From the NCBI GenBank assembly GCA_902805675.1, contig CADCTA010000047.1:1-51900 (forward strand): DNA of 51,900 bases, in the 5' to 3' direction. The translations under genes and the position numbers were made by a program. Origin of the DNA: an uncultured Chthoniobacterales bacterium. Its GTDB lineage: Bacteria > Verrucomicrobiota > Verrucomicrobiia > Chthoniobacterales > UBA10450. Below, in pieces: positions 7,618-16,523 of this stretch; the first letter of the stretch is position 1; each line of letters begins with the position of its first letter. The notes under the pieces were generated by a model that saw nothing but the letters and a program-made list of their open reading frames with translations, had not been told where the DNA came from and did not search any database.

Positions 7618-8721
7618 TCATAGCGACAACAGAAACCGGGCGGTCTCGAGCGACGCTGCAGGCCTGCTGAGGCTCGATGTGTTTGCTGCCCATGCACGCC
7701 AGATCGCCGCGTCGTTCGCGAAAGCCTTCTCCACTGTCGCGATGACTTCCTCCTGAGTGGTGGCGATCGCACCGGCGTTCATTTCGACGAGGAAGCGCGC
7801 GTTGCCTTCTTCCTGCCCGGGAATGACGTGGTTGACGATCATCGGGCAGGCAGCCGCCATCGCTTCCTGCACTGCTGCGCCGCCCGCTTTGCTGATGAGC
7901 AAGTGCGTCTTCTTCAAGAGGCGAGGAAGTTCTTCGCTCCACCCGACGAGCGTGAACGGCCTGCCGGCAACGCGCCTAATATTTTCGATAGCCCGGCGCA
8001 GACGCTGGTCGCGTCCGACGGCGACAGTGAGATCAATCCCGCGGATCGTCGCGAGACGGGAAACAAGCTCCGGCGCGGCCGACTTGCGCGCGTTTGCCAG
8101 GTAGAGCACGCGGCGTCCAGCAGTGTCGGACGGCTCGAGACGGAGCACGCCGTTATCGGAAAACTCCGGGCTGACCGGGAACCCAAACGTCCTCGTCCGT
8201 TGCGGCGCAATCCCCGCACGGTGCAGCACAGCCGCGCTCGGCTCGTTAGGCAACAGGAAGTAGTCGGCGCTGCACCGGTACCAGATCGCGTTGACCGAGA
8301 GCGAGTCGGTGATGACGACGACGCGTTTGCTGCACGATTGGCCGGTTGGCCCGAGCATGTCATCGAGCAGGTGCGGGTAGGCCGGGTAGACGGAGACGAT
8401 CACGTCGGGCTCGAAACGGCCGAGCAGACGATGAAAGCGATCCTTGGCGGTGAAGAAGACGTTCAGCTTTCCGCCGAACTTCTGCTGGCGATCGAGCCAC
8501 CCATAGACGCGCGACCAGGCGTGGGGCGCGTTGTTGATCAGCGCCAGATAAGCTTCGCGAGCGCAGTCGTTCGCCAGCCCGTAGGTGTCGGCAAAGATGT
8601 CGTGCACCTCCACGCGAACGGCGTCCCCGGCGAGGCGCGCGAGCCCGGCACGAATGCCGCGCGCAGCGCTGTTATGGCCTTCGCCGAACCCGGCGGTGAG
8701 GATGAGGATTTTTTTCACCAC
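7618..8721 (-). CDS. MGDG synthase-family glycosyltransferase (GT28)
   Basis: 367 residues. The N-terminus KILILTAGFGEGHNSAARGI matches the GxGHxxAA nucleotide-sugar/lipid acceptor loop of monogalactosyldiacylglycerol synthase and processive diacylglycerol glucosyltransferases. The C-terminal UDP-sugar site has the usual LVGWSEELPRLLKKTHLLISKAGG followed by a PGQEEGNA block. It probably transfers a hexose to a lipid acceptor at the inner membrane, making glycolipid. The start is GTG at 8721 (a second GTG at 8718 is possible). A TCGTTAGGC motif (8722-8730) touches the start codon. Confidence 0.85.
   Translation of the reverse strand: MVKKILILTAGFGEGHNSAARGIRAGLARLAGDAVRVEVHDIFADTYGLANDCAREAYLALINNAPHAWSRVYGWLDRQQKFGGKLNVFFTAKDRFHRLLGRFEPDVIVSVYPAYPHLLDDMLGPTGQSCSKRVVVITDSLSVNAIWYRCSADYFLLPNEPSAAVLHRAGIAPQRTRTFGFPVSPEFSDNGVLRLEPSDTAGRRVLYLANARKSAAPELVSRLATIRGIDLTVAVGRDQRLRRAIENIRRVAGRPFTLVGWSEELPRLLKKTHLLISKAGGAAVQEAMAAACPMIVNHVIPGQEEGNARFLVEMNAGAIATTQEEVIATVEKAFANDAAIWRAWAANTSSLSRPAASLETARFLLSL
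8243..8251 (+). other. TCGTTAGGC motif, site 2
   Basis: Inside the minus-strand glycosyltransferase gene, where it is read as Pro-Asn-Glu (CCT AAC GAG). Confidence 0.7.
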
Positions 8722-8730
8722 TCGTTAGGC
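8722..8730 (+). other. TCGTTAGGC motif, site 3 (intergenic)
   Basis: The only non-coding copy; it directly abuts the GTG start of the glycosyltransferase in the divergent gap 8722-8826. Confidence 0.7.
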
Positions 8731-8826
8731 TGCGCGTTCGCTGAGGCTGCGGCGCGACATGCGCGGATGGGAGCGCGGAGAGTTTAATGGATATTTACGG
8801 GCGGCAAAGTAAAGTCTCCCGCGCAA

Positions 8827-9732
8827 ATGAGACGTGTCCGATTCGGCTGGAGAGTCACCCGGCGCCTGGTGTGGGAGACAGCAATGGATGACACCACCGG
8901 TTATGCCGCGCAGATGGCGTATCAATTTCTCTTCACGCTTCCGTTTGGTCTGCTGTTTCTCTGGCACCTCCTCGCCCTGTTCGGCACCGACCCTGCGAAC
9001 CTGCATCAGGTGTTCATCATCCTGAAAAGCTTCCTTCCGCCCGACCCGAAGGTGCAGGACCTCCTCGATGCGGCGATGGCCAACGTCGTGGTGTCGGGTG
9101 GCGCCGGCCTGTTCGCGAACGTCGGCATCGTGGTCGGGATTTATCTGGGAACGCTCTTTGTGTCGACAATATCACACGCGTTGAGCCGCACCCACGGGGT
9201 GCGAGAAGATCGAAACTGGTGGTCGAAATACATTATCGCCTTCTTCCTCCTTTTTTGGTTCGGAATCACGATCTTCGTCTGCTTCAACGCGATGGTCTTC
9301 GGCGAGACCCTCGCCGGTATGGCGGAGGTGAACTTCCAACTCGATGTCCCGCTCCAGGCCTGGGTTTCATTCTTGAGTCTGCCGCTGACGGGCATCGCCC
9401 TCGTGGTGCTGGCCATGGGGCTGTACATCATTCTGCCGGAAAACTACTTCACGTGGCGACAAGCGCTGCCGGGTGCGATCTTCTTTGCCATCGGCTGGAT
9501 TCTCGCGACCAAGGGCTTCCAGTGGTACGTCGTGAACTACGACCGCTACAACCCGACTTATCTGGCGCTCGCGTCTATCGCCGTTCTTCTGATTTGGAAC
9601 TACGTCACCTGTCTGTTCTTGCTGCTCGGCGGCAAATTGAACGCGATCCTGCGCCGCGAACGCGAGAAGTCGGCCCTGCGTGCAGAAGCCGCGGCGGCGG
9701 AAGCTCCCGCTGCTGAACCACAGCCGGCTTGA
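8827..9732 (+). CDS. YihY/virulence factor BrkB family membrane protein
   Basis: 301 residues with about six membrane helices. It matches the YihY/BrkB family in overall pattern: N-terminal basic segment, MAYQFLFTLPFGLLFLWHLLALFG, then a C-terminal block ending YNPTYLALASIAVLLIWNYVTCLFLLLGGKLNAIL. YihY proteins are inner-membrane proteins once mis-called RNase BN; their function is unsettled. The Ala/Glu/Pro-rich tail (about 660-690 bases in) is cytoplasmic. The TGA stop overlaps the TTG start of the amidase gene by 4 bases (TTGA), suggesting translational coupling. Confidence 0.85.
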   Translation: MRRVRFGWRVTRRLVWETAMDDTTGYAAQMAYQFLFTLPFGLLFLWHLLALFGTDPANLHQVFIILKSFLPPDPKVQDLLDAAMANVVVSGGAGLFANVGIVVGIYLGTLFVSTISHALSRTHGVREDRNWWSKYIIAFFLLFWFGITIFVCFNAMVFGETLAGMAEVNFQLDVPLQAWVSFLSLPLTGIALVVLAMGLYIILPENYFTWRQALPGAIFFAIGWILATKGFQWYVVNYDRYNPTYLALASIAVLLIWNYVTCLFLLLGGKLNAILRREREKSALRAEAAAAEAPAAEPQPA

Positions 9733-10865
9733 ACGAGCATCCTGCGTTCGCGCATCCAGACTGGTTTCGGCGTCGCGCGGTTCGCCTCGGTGCGATCCTC
9801 ATTCTGTGCGTCGGGTTGAGTGGCCTGTTGCACGCGCAGCTCACCGACGAGCAGAAGAAGCAGCGCGATGCGTTTCTAAAAGCGCGCGAAGAGATGCGGA
9901 CGGTCGCTACGCCGACGCCGGCGGCGAGCCCGGGCGCGAAGCCGAAGCCAGCGACGAAGAAGTCGAAGAAAGGCGCCAGTCCCACGCCGAAAGCGTCGCC
10001 AGCGCGTGACACCGAGGCTGACGACGAGGAGGAAGAAGTCGCCGTCGACGACGGTAAGAAGAAGCGCGGCGCGACGCCGTCCCCGACCACAACGCCTGCG
10101 ACAAAGAAGCGGGCGGAAGCTGACGAAGACGAGCCCCCAAGGGCTGCGGCTACTCCGCGGATGACGGCAACGCCGTTCGAGCTGCCGGCGCAGCGGGCGG
10201 TTCCGACGACGACACCGCCACCGTTGCCAGCCCCGACCGAAGCGATCGGCCAATTGCCGGCTGACATTACGATCGAGAAGTCCGGGCTCGAGGAAGAGCA
10301 GGGGTTCGAGCCGCCGCCTCCTCCGCCGCCGCGGCGCGGCTTCTTCGCGCGGCTCTTCGGCGGCGGGCGCAGGGAGAACTACCGTTACCTGAACCGCAGC
10401 GTCATCGAAGCGATCCGGCGCGCGCCGGTGCAGCGCAATCGGTGGAAGTTCATCATCGTGCACAACAGCGGCACACGGCAGGGGAACGCACGCGCGTTCG
10501 ATTATTACCACCGTCGTGTAAAGCGAATGAAGAACGGAATGGCTTACCACTTCGTGGTCGGGAACGGCACGTCGTCAGGCAATGGGGAGATCGAGATCGG
10601 CGATCGCTGGAAACGGCAGATCAACGGCGGCCATGTGCACAGCGATTACCTGAACAACATTGGGCTCGGCATTTGCCTGACCGGCGACTTCAATCGCGAC
10701 CGGCCGACGAAGGCGCAGATGGAAGCGACCGAGGAGCTCGTGAAGTATCTGCGGCAGCGTTGCGGCAAGGCGGAGGTGCGGCCGCATCGCGAGATGAATC
10801 CGCCACGCTGGGCGACCGATTGTCCGGGCGACGCTTTCCCGTACGCGTGGTTCCGACGGTTTTAA
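9729..10865 (+). CDS. N-acetylmuramoyl-L-alanine amidase (PGRP/amidase_2 type) with Pro-rich linker
   Basis: 378 residues: signal or anchor helix (about residues 18-36), a long low-complexity Pro/Ala/Thr/Lys/Glu linker (about 55-195), a PPPPPPPRR segment, then the amidase fold. Zinc ligands are visible as H245 (IIVHNS), H353 (RPHREMN) and C365 (TDCPGDAFPY), the His-His-Cys set of peptidoglycan recognition proteins. It would cut the MurNAc-L-Ala bond in the periplasm; the linker could let it reach or span the peptidoglycan. The start is TTG overlapping the previous stop; no ATG precedes the signal helix in frame. Confidence 0.85.
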   Translation: MNEHPAFAHPDWFRRRAVRLGAILILCVGLSGLLHAQLTDEQKKQRDAFLKAREEMRTVATPTPAASPGAKPKPATKKSKKGASPTPKASPARDTEADDEEEEVAVDDGKKKRGATPSPTTTPATKKRAEADEDEPPRAAATPRMTATPFELPAQRAVPTTTPPPLPAPTEAIGQLPADITIEKSGLEEEQGFEPPPPPPPRRGFFARLFGGGRRENYRYLNRSVIEAIRRAPVQRNRWKFIIVHNSGTRQGNARAFDYYHRRVKRMKNGMAYHFVVGNGTSSGNGEIEIGDRWKRQINGGHVHSDYLNNIGLGICLTGDFNRDRPTKAQMEATEELVKYLRQRCGKAEVRPHREMNPPRWATDCPGDAFPYAWFRRF

Positions 10866-10902
10866 TCCGGTCCCAACCCTGCGCGTCGCCGCTAACTGCG
10901 CG

Positions 10903-11095
10903 GTCATCCTGAGTCGCGGAGACGACGAAGGACCTCACGCCGCGGGGTGCGATGGCTGCCAACCGTGTGCATGATCCGTCACCCAGCGTGAGGTCCTTGG
11001 TTCGCTTGCTCCCGCGAGCTCTCCGCTGCGCGGCTTCGGCCATCTCGCACCGCTTCCGGCGGGCTCGATTCGCCGTATGCTCGGCTCAGGATGAC
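10903..11095. repeat. Intergenic inverted-repeat element, type A, copy 2 (long)
   Basis: Occupies most of the 366-base gap 10866-11231. Left arm GTCATCCTGAGTCGCGG (from 10903) and right-end CTCAGGATGAC (to 11095) flank a second internal pair, GGACCTCACGC (about 10929) and GCGTGAGGTCC (about 10987). The rest of the gap holds no gene I can support; the glgX promoter must lie in 11096-11231. Confidence 0.75.
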
Positions 11096-11231
11096 CGCGT
11101 TATGTTGGCTCATGATTGCGTGCAATCGCAGGCAACCCAAGTCGCTCCGCTGACACAAACGCATCCTCGCGCCGCGGCGGGCGCGTTACTCATTGCCAAC
11201 CGAATCCGCCTGTCGGATAGGAACGGCTCTC

Positions 11232-13499
11232 ATGACTCCGATCAAGATATGGCTGGGCTACCCGTACCCATTGGGCGCCACGTGGATGGGCAACGGTGTG
11301 AACTTCGCCATCTTCTCGGAGAGCGCCACGTCGGTGGATCTTTGCCTCTTCGATCGGCTCGAGTCGGCGCAGGAAAACGTGCGCATTCCGATGACGGAAC
11401 ACACCGATCAGGTGTGGCACATTTTTCTGCCGGACGTGCGGCCGGGCCAGCTCTACGGCTACCGCGTTTACGGGCCGTACGACCCGGAGCGCGGGATGCG
11501 TTTCAACAGCTCGAAGCTGCTGCTGGATCCGTACGCGAAGGCAATCGCGGGCACGATCAACTGGTCGGATGAGATGTTCGGCTACGTGGTCGGCGGCGAA
11601 GGCGAAGACCTCGTCCGCGACTTCCGCGACGATGCGTGGGGGATGCCAAAAGCAGTGGTCATCGACCCGACGTTCGACTGGGGCGACGACAAGCGGCCGC
11701 GCACTCCGCTGAACGAATCCGTCATCTACGAACTACACGTGAAGGGCTTCTCGCGCCTGAACGAGCGGGTGCCGGCGGAACAACGCGGCACGTATGCAGG
11801 CCTCGGCAGCCCAGCCTCGATTGAATATCTGAAGGATCTCGGGGTAACGGCGGTCGAGCTGCTGCCGGTGCAGGAATTCGTAAACGACAAGATCCTCGTC
11901 GACAAAGGCCTAACGAACTACTGGGGCTACAACACGATCGGCTACTTTGCGCCCGAGGCGAGATACTCGAGCAGCGGCGGGATGGGTGAGCAGGTGCAGG
12001 AGTTCAAGTCGATGGTGCGCAACCTGCACGCCGCCGGCATCGAGGTGATCCTCGACGTGGTCTACAACCACACGGGTGAGGGGAATCACCTCGGCCCGAC
12101 GCTCAGCTTCCGCGGCGTGGACAATCACGCCTACTACTGGCTCTCGCCGGAGGACCAGCGGTTCTACATGGATTTCACCGGGACGGGGAACACGTTCAAC
12201 CTGCTCCATCCGCGCACGCTGCAGCTCGTCATGGACAGCCTCCGCTACTGGGTGCTCGAGATGCACATCGACGGGTTTCGGTTCGATCTCGCCTCGACCC
12301 TGGCGCGTGATTTCGGCGGCGTGAACAAGCTGCACGCATTCTTCGAAATCATTCACCAGGATCCCGTGCTCTCGCAGGTGAAGCTGATCGCGGAGCCGTG
12401 GGACGTCGGCATCGGCGGATACCAAGTGGGGAACTTCCCAGTGCTCTGGGCCGAGTGGAACGGGAAGTATCGCGACGCGATCCGTGGTTTTTGGAAAGGG
12501 GACGAAGGCTTGATCGGAGAGGTGGCTTACCGCCTGACGGGCAGCCCAGATCTTTATCAACACAACGGCCGCCGTCCGTACGCGAGCATCAATTTCATCA
12601 CGGCGCACGACGGGTTCACGCTCAACGATCTCGTCAGCTACAACGACAAGCACAACCTCGCCAACGGCGAGAACAACAACGACGGCGACAACAACAACCA
12701 CTCGTGGAATCACGGCGTGGAAGGCCCGACCGACGATCCCGATATCATGGAGCTGCGCGCGCGGCAGCGGCGCAACCTGATGACGACGCTGCTGCTCTCG
12801 CAAGGCGTGCCGATGATCACCGCGGGCGACGAATGGGCGCGCACGCAGCAAGGCAACAACAACGCCTACTGCCAGGACAATGAGATCAGCTGGCTGACGT
12901 GGGACCGCACGGACGAGCAGAAGCAGATGCTCGAGTTCACAAAGAAACTGATCCAGGCGCGCCGCGACCATCCGGTTTTCCGGCGGCCGAAGTTCTTCCA
13001 GGGACGCCGCATCCGCGGATCCGAAATCAAGGACGTGATGTGGTTCAACCCCGGAGGCAACGAGATGAGCGAGGAGGAATGGAACTCGCCCTTCGTGCGC
13101 TGTCTCGGAATGCTCCTGAGCGGCGACACGATCGACGTGCTCAATTTCCAGGGAGAGCCCATTCGCGACAAAACCTTCCTGATGCTGATCAACGCGCACT
13201 ACGAGCCGGTCACCTTCGTGCTGCCCGGCCAGGAGAACCTGGAGTGGCGGCTCGTGATGGATACCGCGACCGACGACGGCTTTATCGAAGACGGCGACAA
13301 GCACGCCTCGGGCGATGACATCGAGGTGGAAAGCCGCTCAACCATGCTGCTGCGTCTGACCGCAGGCTCGCAGGCGCAGGCGCGCTACGAATCGTGGCGC
13401 AAGCGTCAGGTCGAGATCCCGCGCAATGTGCCCGAACCGGCCGGTGCGAAGCCGCCGGCGCGCAAGCGCATCAAGGGCACCACTCCGACGCGCAGCTGA
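11232..13499 (+). CDS. glgX: Glycogen debranching enzyme (isoamylase type)
   Basis: 755 residues from ATG 11232 (an upstream TTG at 11193 is less likely). N-terminal CBM48 domain (YPYPLGATWMGNGVNFAIFS), then a GH13 barrel: VILDVVYNHTGEG (region I), GFRFDLAS with nucleophile D352, AEPWD with acid/base E388, and TAHDGFT with D460, plus the GlgX-type NNGDGDNNNHSWNHG loop. It hydrolyses alpha-1,6 branches of phosphorylase-limit glycogen. No other glycogen genes are adjacent; the HAD phosphatase follows after 30 bases and might act on a sugar phosphate. The C-terminal tail (last 25 residues) is basic and Pro-rich. Confidence 0.95.
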   Translation: MTPIKIWLGYPYPLGATWMGNGVNFAIFSESATSVDLCLFDRLESAQENVRIPMTEHTDQVWHIFLPDVRPGQLYGYRVYGPYDPERGMRFNSSKLLLDPYAKAIAGTINWSDEMFGYVVGGEGEDLVRDFRDDAWGMPKAVVIDPTFDWGDDKRPRTPLNESVIYELHVKGFSRLNERVPAEQRGTYAGLGSPASIEYLKDLGVTAVELLPVQEFVNDKILVDKGLTNYWGYNTIGYFAPEARYSSSGGMGEQVQEFKSMVRNLHAAGIEVILDVVYNHTGEGNHLGPTLSFRGVDNHAYYWLSPEDQRFYMDFTGTGNTFNLLHPRTLQLVMDSLRYWVLEMHIDGFRFDLASTLARDFGGVNKLHAFFEIIHQDPVLSQVKLIAEPWDVGIGGYQVGNFPVLWAEWNGKYRDAIRGFWKGDEGLIGEVAYRLTGSPDLYQHNGRRPYASINFITAHDGFTLNDLVSYNDKHNLANGENNNDGDNNNHSWNHGVEGPTDDPDIMELRARQRRNLMTTLLLSQGVPMITAGDEWARTQQGNNNAYCQDNEISWLTWDRTDEQKQMLEFTKKLIQARRDHPVFRRPKFFQGRRIRGSEIKDVMWFNPGGNEMSEEEWNSPFVRCLGMLLSGDTIDVLNFQGEPIRDKTFLMLINAHYEPVTFVLPGQENLEWRLVMDTATDDGFIEDGDKHASGDDIEVESRSTMLLRLTAGSQAQARYESWRKRQVEIPRNVPEPAGAKPPARKRIKGTTPTRS
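11908..11916 (-). other. TCGTTAGGC motif, site 4
   Basis: Read as GCCTAACGA on +, in glgX, in a third codon register: GGC CTA ACG AAC (Gly-Leu-Thr-Asn), using the uncommon CTA codon. Confidence 0.7.
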
Positions 13500-13529
13500 T
13501 ATGCGGCATCTCGTGAAGAGAGGCTGCGC

Positions 13530-14189
13530 GTGATCCGCGCCGTGATTTTCGATCTCGACGGCACGCTCGTCGATTCGAACGACCTGCACGCCGAAGCGTG
13601 GCAGGAGACGTTCCGCCATTTCGGCAAGGAGATCCCGTATGGCGATCTCCGCCGGCAGATCGGGAAGGGCGGCGATCAGTATCTGCCGGAGTTCCTGAAC
13701 GCGCGCGAAATGAAGGAGATCCGGCCTGAGATCGAGGAGTTCCGCTCGGATCTCTTCAAGCGGAAGTATCTCGAGCGCGTGCGGCCATTCCCAAAGGTGC
13801 GCGAGCTGTTCCAAAAGCTGCGTGACGACGGTAAGCGGGTCGCGCTCGGCTCATCCGGCAACAGCGATGAAGTGACGCATTATGCGGAGCTGGCGAAGAT
13901 CGGTCAGCTTTTTGAAACGAAGACCACGAAGAGCGACGTGGATGAATCCAAGCCGCGGCCGGACATCTTCCTCGCCGCTCTTAACCTGCTCGGCACCGCG
14001 GCTGACGAGACGATCGTGGTCGGCGACACGCCTTACGACGTGCAAGCGGCGAAGAAGGCTTCTTTGGCAACGATCGGGCTGCGTTGCGGCGGGTTTCCCG
14101 AGGACGAGCTCCGCGCGTTCGGCGCGGTTGCCATTTACAATGATCCGGCTGATTTGCTCGAAAGCTACGAGCGTTCCCCGCTGGCTTAA
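13530..14189 (+). CDS. HAD-superfamily phosphatase (beta-phosphoglucomutase/phosphoglycolate type)
   Basis: 219 residues, GTG start. Motif I FDLDGTLVDS (D8 nucleophile, D10 acid/base), a helical cap between motifs I and II, motif II LGSSGN, motif III Lys in DESKPRPD, and motif IV VVGDTPYDVQAA. It dephosphorylates or isomerises small phosphometabolites; the substrate cannot be inferred. It lies 30 bases after glgX on the same strand and is probably co-transcribed, which makes a sugar phosphate possible. A type B repeat begins 20 bases after the stop. Confidence 0.88.
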   Translation: MIRAVIFDLDGTLVDSNDLHAEAWQETFRHFGKEIPYGDLRRQIGKGGDQYLPEFLNAREMKEIRPEIEEFRSDLFKRKYLERVRPFPKVRELFQKLRDDGKRVALGSSGNSDEVTHYAELAKIGQLFETKTTKSDVDESKPRPDIFLAALNLLGTAADETIVVGDTPYDVQAAKKASLATIGLRCGGFPEDELRAFGAVAIYNDPADLLESYERSPLA

Positions 14190-14209
14190 ACGCCGTCCAC
14201 GTCAACTCT

Positions 14210-14345
14210 GTCATTCCGACCGGAACGAAGTGGAGTGGAGGAATCCCGTGGCCTTACCAAACCATTCTGCCACGGGATCCCTCGACTACGCTCGGGATGA
14301 CCGCGGAGGTGAATGCCACGGGATCCCTCGACTACGCTCGGGATG
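14210..14345. repeat. Intergenic repeat element, type B, copy 2, with internal tandem duplication
   Basis: Starts GTCATTCCGACCGG; its right arm (GCCACGGGATCCCTCGACTACGCTCGGGATGAC) is present twice with a 46-base period: 14269-14314 and 14315-14357, identical over 43 bases. This is a recent tandem duplication of one arm. Confidence 0.85.
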
Positions 14346-14445
14346 ACCGCGGAGGTGCACGACATGCAATCGGGTCAGCGCAGTTCGGCGCTCACAAACG
14401 ATTCTCTTGCGACGCCCGGCGTCAGAACCAGAAATCACAGAAAGC

Positions 14446-14922
14446 ATGACACCTACTTCACTCGTAATCGTTGCCGATCGCGGCAATCTCAAGGCGTATA
14501 AAGTCGCGGAAACCCCGTCGCGCGGAGCGAGCCTGCAGCTCGTGCAGGCGTTTGAGCTGACCGACGCGCACGGACGCTACCAGGATAAGTTCACCGACAA
14601 TGCGGGGCGTTTCCCGGTCGGCGATGGCGGCGGCCAGGCGGGCAGCGGACGGCACATGAACGGCATCGCCGAACGGCAGAGTCTCGACACCGAAAACGAT
14701 CGCCGATTGCACAAGCAACTGGCCGATCACGTCGAGGAAATCATTAAAGCGCAGGCGCCAGAAGGCTGGTCGTTTGCCGCGCCGGCTTCGATCAACTCGA
14801 CCATCGTCGACTTGCTCACATCCGACATCCGCGACCGCATCGTAGAAAATGTGAAATCCGACCTGGTGAACATCGAGGTGGCGAAGTTGCCAACTCATTT
14901 CCAGTCGCTGCAGCCCGTTTGA
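14446..14922 (+). CDS. Host-attachment-family protein (eRF1-like baeRF relative)
   Basis: 158 residues. The pattern SLVIVADRGNLKAYKV, a Gly-rich middle with a charged ERQSLDTENDRRLHKQLADHV segment, SFAAPASINSTIVDLL and a final KSDLVNIEVAKLPTHF match the family annotated as protein required for attachment to host cells. Its fold has been grouped with bacterial/archaeal release-factor-like (baeRF) domains. Its biochemical role is unproven. ATG 14446 is chosen over an upstream in-frame GTG or similar because the conserved region begins there. Only 7 bases separate it from the HPF/cold-shock gene, which suggests a shared role at the ribosome. Confidence 0.75.
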   Translation: MTPTSLVIVADRGNLKAYKVAETPSRGASLQLVQAFELTDAHGRYQDKFTDNAGRFPVGDGGGQAGSGRHMNGIAERQSLDTENDRRLHKQLADHVEEIIKAQAPEGWSFAAPASINSTIVDLLTSDIRDRIVENVKSDLVNIEVAKLPTHFQSLQPV

Positions 14923-14929
14923 TTCTGCC

Positions 14930-15490
14930 ATGCAATTGCCCATCGAAATTTCCTATCGCGGCGTCGAGAAGACCGACGAGATCGACAACCTGATACGCAC
15001 CAAAGCGGACCGGCTGGACAAGTTTTGCGACCACATCACCCGCTGTGAAGTGGCCATCGAGCAGCCGAATCAATCGCAGCGGGAAGGCAGCCCGTTCCGC
15101 GTCCGCGTCGACGTGCGCGTGCCCCCCGGGCACGAGCTCGTGGCGGATGAGAAGCAGACCGAGCACGAGATGCACGAGCCGCTGACGAAGATCATCGGTG
15201 ACGCGTTCAAGACGATGGAGCGGCAGCTGAAGGACCTCGTCGAGCGGCAGCGCCACGAGGTGAAGACGCATGTTGAGGAGCGCGCATTGATCACGAAATT
15301 GTTCAGCGATTACGGCTTCATCACCGATGGGGGCGGGGTCGATATCTACTTTCACCGCAATGCGGTCGTGAACGGTGACTTTGCAGAGCTGAAGATCGGC
15401 ACCGAGGTGCGCTTCGACCTATCGCACGGTGAGATGGGGCCGCAGGCCAGCACCGTGCACGTTGTGAGCACCGGCGGGCCGAAGCTCTAG
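14930..15490 (+). CDS. HPF/RaiA-like ribosome-binding protein fused to a cold-shock domain
   Basis: 186 residues. Residues 1-105 resemble ribosome hibernation promoting factor/YfiA (IEISYRGVEKTDEIDNLI, then RVRVDVRVPPGHEL and a helix with the conserved DAFKTMERQLKDLVERQ). Residues about 115-180 form a cold-shock, OB-fold domain (DYGFITDGGGVDIYFHRNAV, a variant of KGFGFI...D.FVH, and ELKIGTEVRFDL). HPF proteins bind the 30S decoding centre in stationary phase, and CSDs bind single-stranded RNA. The combination should tether RNA or the mRNA channel to a dormant ribosome; that is inference. It directly follows the host-attachment-family gene. Confidence 0.85.
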   Translation: MQLPIEISYRGVEKTDEIDNLIRTKADRLDKFCDHITRCEVAIEQPNQSQREGSPFRVRVDVRVPPGHELVADEKQTEHEMHEPLTKIIGDAFKTMERQLKDLVERQRHEVKTHVEERALITKLFSDYGFITDGGGVDIYFHRNAVVNGDFAELKIGTEVRFDLSHGEMGPQASTVHVVSTGGPKL

Positions 15491-15515
15491 AGCGCGTAAC
15501 CAGCAGAAGGGTGAC

Positions 15516-16280
15516 GTGCGAGGGCTTGCACGAAGGATCGGCCTGGTGGCCGCCGTTTTGGCTAGCACCGCGATGAACGCCTCGTCCCAAGGCAGCGGCG
15601 CTGAGACGATCTCGTTTGCCGGGCGAAAGCTGGAGTGGCGCGGTGCGACGCGTGAGAGCGCCGCGGGAACTGTAGTGGCGCTGAAGCTGCACACCGATCG
15701 CGGTGATATCGACGCGCGGTTTCATCCGGCGCCTGCGGGATCGGCCACCAAACAACTGGGCGTCGTTTGGGTAGGAGGCGCCGGCGGCGGGCTGGACGGC
15801 CCGGCGCGCGGCCTTTACCCCGCGGCCTCCGAGCAGCTGCAGCAAGCCGGCATCGCCAGCCTGCGACTGCATTATCGCCGGCCTAACGAGCTTCGCGATT
15901 GCGTGCTCGATACACTGGCGGGGGTCGCGTTTCTCGCGCGTGAGGGAGCCACCCGCGTCGCAGTGGTTGGCCACAGTTTTGGCGGTGCGGTGGTGATTTC
16001 CGCCGGCGCCAGCTCGCCGAACATCAAGGCCGTGGTGCCGATGTCGAGTCAGACATCCGGAACGGAACTTACGCCCGCCGTGGCGCCGCGGCCGATGTTG
16101 CTCATTCACGGCACGAACGACGACGTGCTCCCGGATAGATGCTCGCGCCAGATTTACGCTGCAGCAGGCGAACCGAAGGAGATCAAGCTGTATCCAGGCG
16201 CGGGACACGGCCTCGATGAGGTGCGGCAGGAGCTGCTGGATCTGTTGGTGCGCTGGATTCCGGAGAAGCTCGCGAAGTAG
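15516..16280 (+). CDS. Secreted alpha/beta hydrolase (dienelactone hydrolase-like)
   Basis: 254 residues; N-terminal signal-like helix (about residues 8-24, ending NASSQG). Catalytic triad candidates: S154 in GHSFGG, Asp in HGTNDDVLP, and His in GAGHGLDEV. The start is GTG at 15516 with an upstream AGAAGG at good distance, supporting translation from that codon. Substrate unknown (ester, lactone or peptide). It follows the HPF/CSD gene by 25 bases and may be the last gene of that unit. A TCGTTAGGC motif lies at 15881. Confidence 0.8.
   Translation: MRGLARRIGLVAAVLASTAMNASSQGSGAETISFAGRKLEWRGATRESAAGTVVALKLHTDRGDIDARFHPAPAGSATKQLGVVWVGGAGGGLDGPARGLYPAASEQLQQAGIASLRLHYRRPNELRDCVLDTLAGVAFLAREGATRVAVVGHSFGGAVVISAGASSPNIKAVVPMSSQTSGTELTPAVAPRPMLLIHGTNDDVLPDRCSRQIYAAAGEPKEIKLYPGAGHGLDEVRQELLDLLVRWIPEKLAK
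15881..15889 (-). other. TCGTTAGGC motif, site 5
   Basis: GCCTAACGA on + inside the hydrolase gene, read as Pro-Asn-Glu (CCT AAC GAG). Confidence 0.7.
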
Positions 16281-16523
16281 CGCTCGATTGTCTACAGCCG
16301 CCCGTCATCCGCGACGGCGGTCATGTCGAGCGAAGCCGAGACATCGCTCGGCGTTGCGTTGCGGCTCGCGATACGCGCCGAGGAAATCAGCGGTCGATTT
16401 CGCTCACGAGCCTCCCGGCTCCGTGGACGCAGCTTGCCTTGTGTCAGCCCCGTTCCTTCGGTCCTGGCGGAACGCGAGAAGCCGGGGCTCCGGCGTCGTG
16501 CACCGGTCAGTCGATAGCGGCTG
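16281..16523. other. Convergent intergenic region with repeat remnants and a possible hairpin
   Basis: No gene is supported. It holds a one-armed repeat remnant (GTCATGTCGAGCGAAGCCG near 16321) and a nested fold at 16446-16489: AGCCCCG with CGGGGCT, enclosing GTTCC with GGAAC. This could terminate both convergent genes, but there is no T-run. Confidence 0.4.

Noticed and set aside
11910..13304. 464-codon open frame on the minus strand across glgX
   Set aside because: Antisense shadow of a high-GC gene; no recognisable motifs and low-complexity Val/His/Arg composition, while the + strand carries a full GH13 enzyme.
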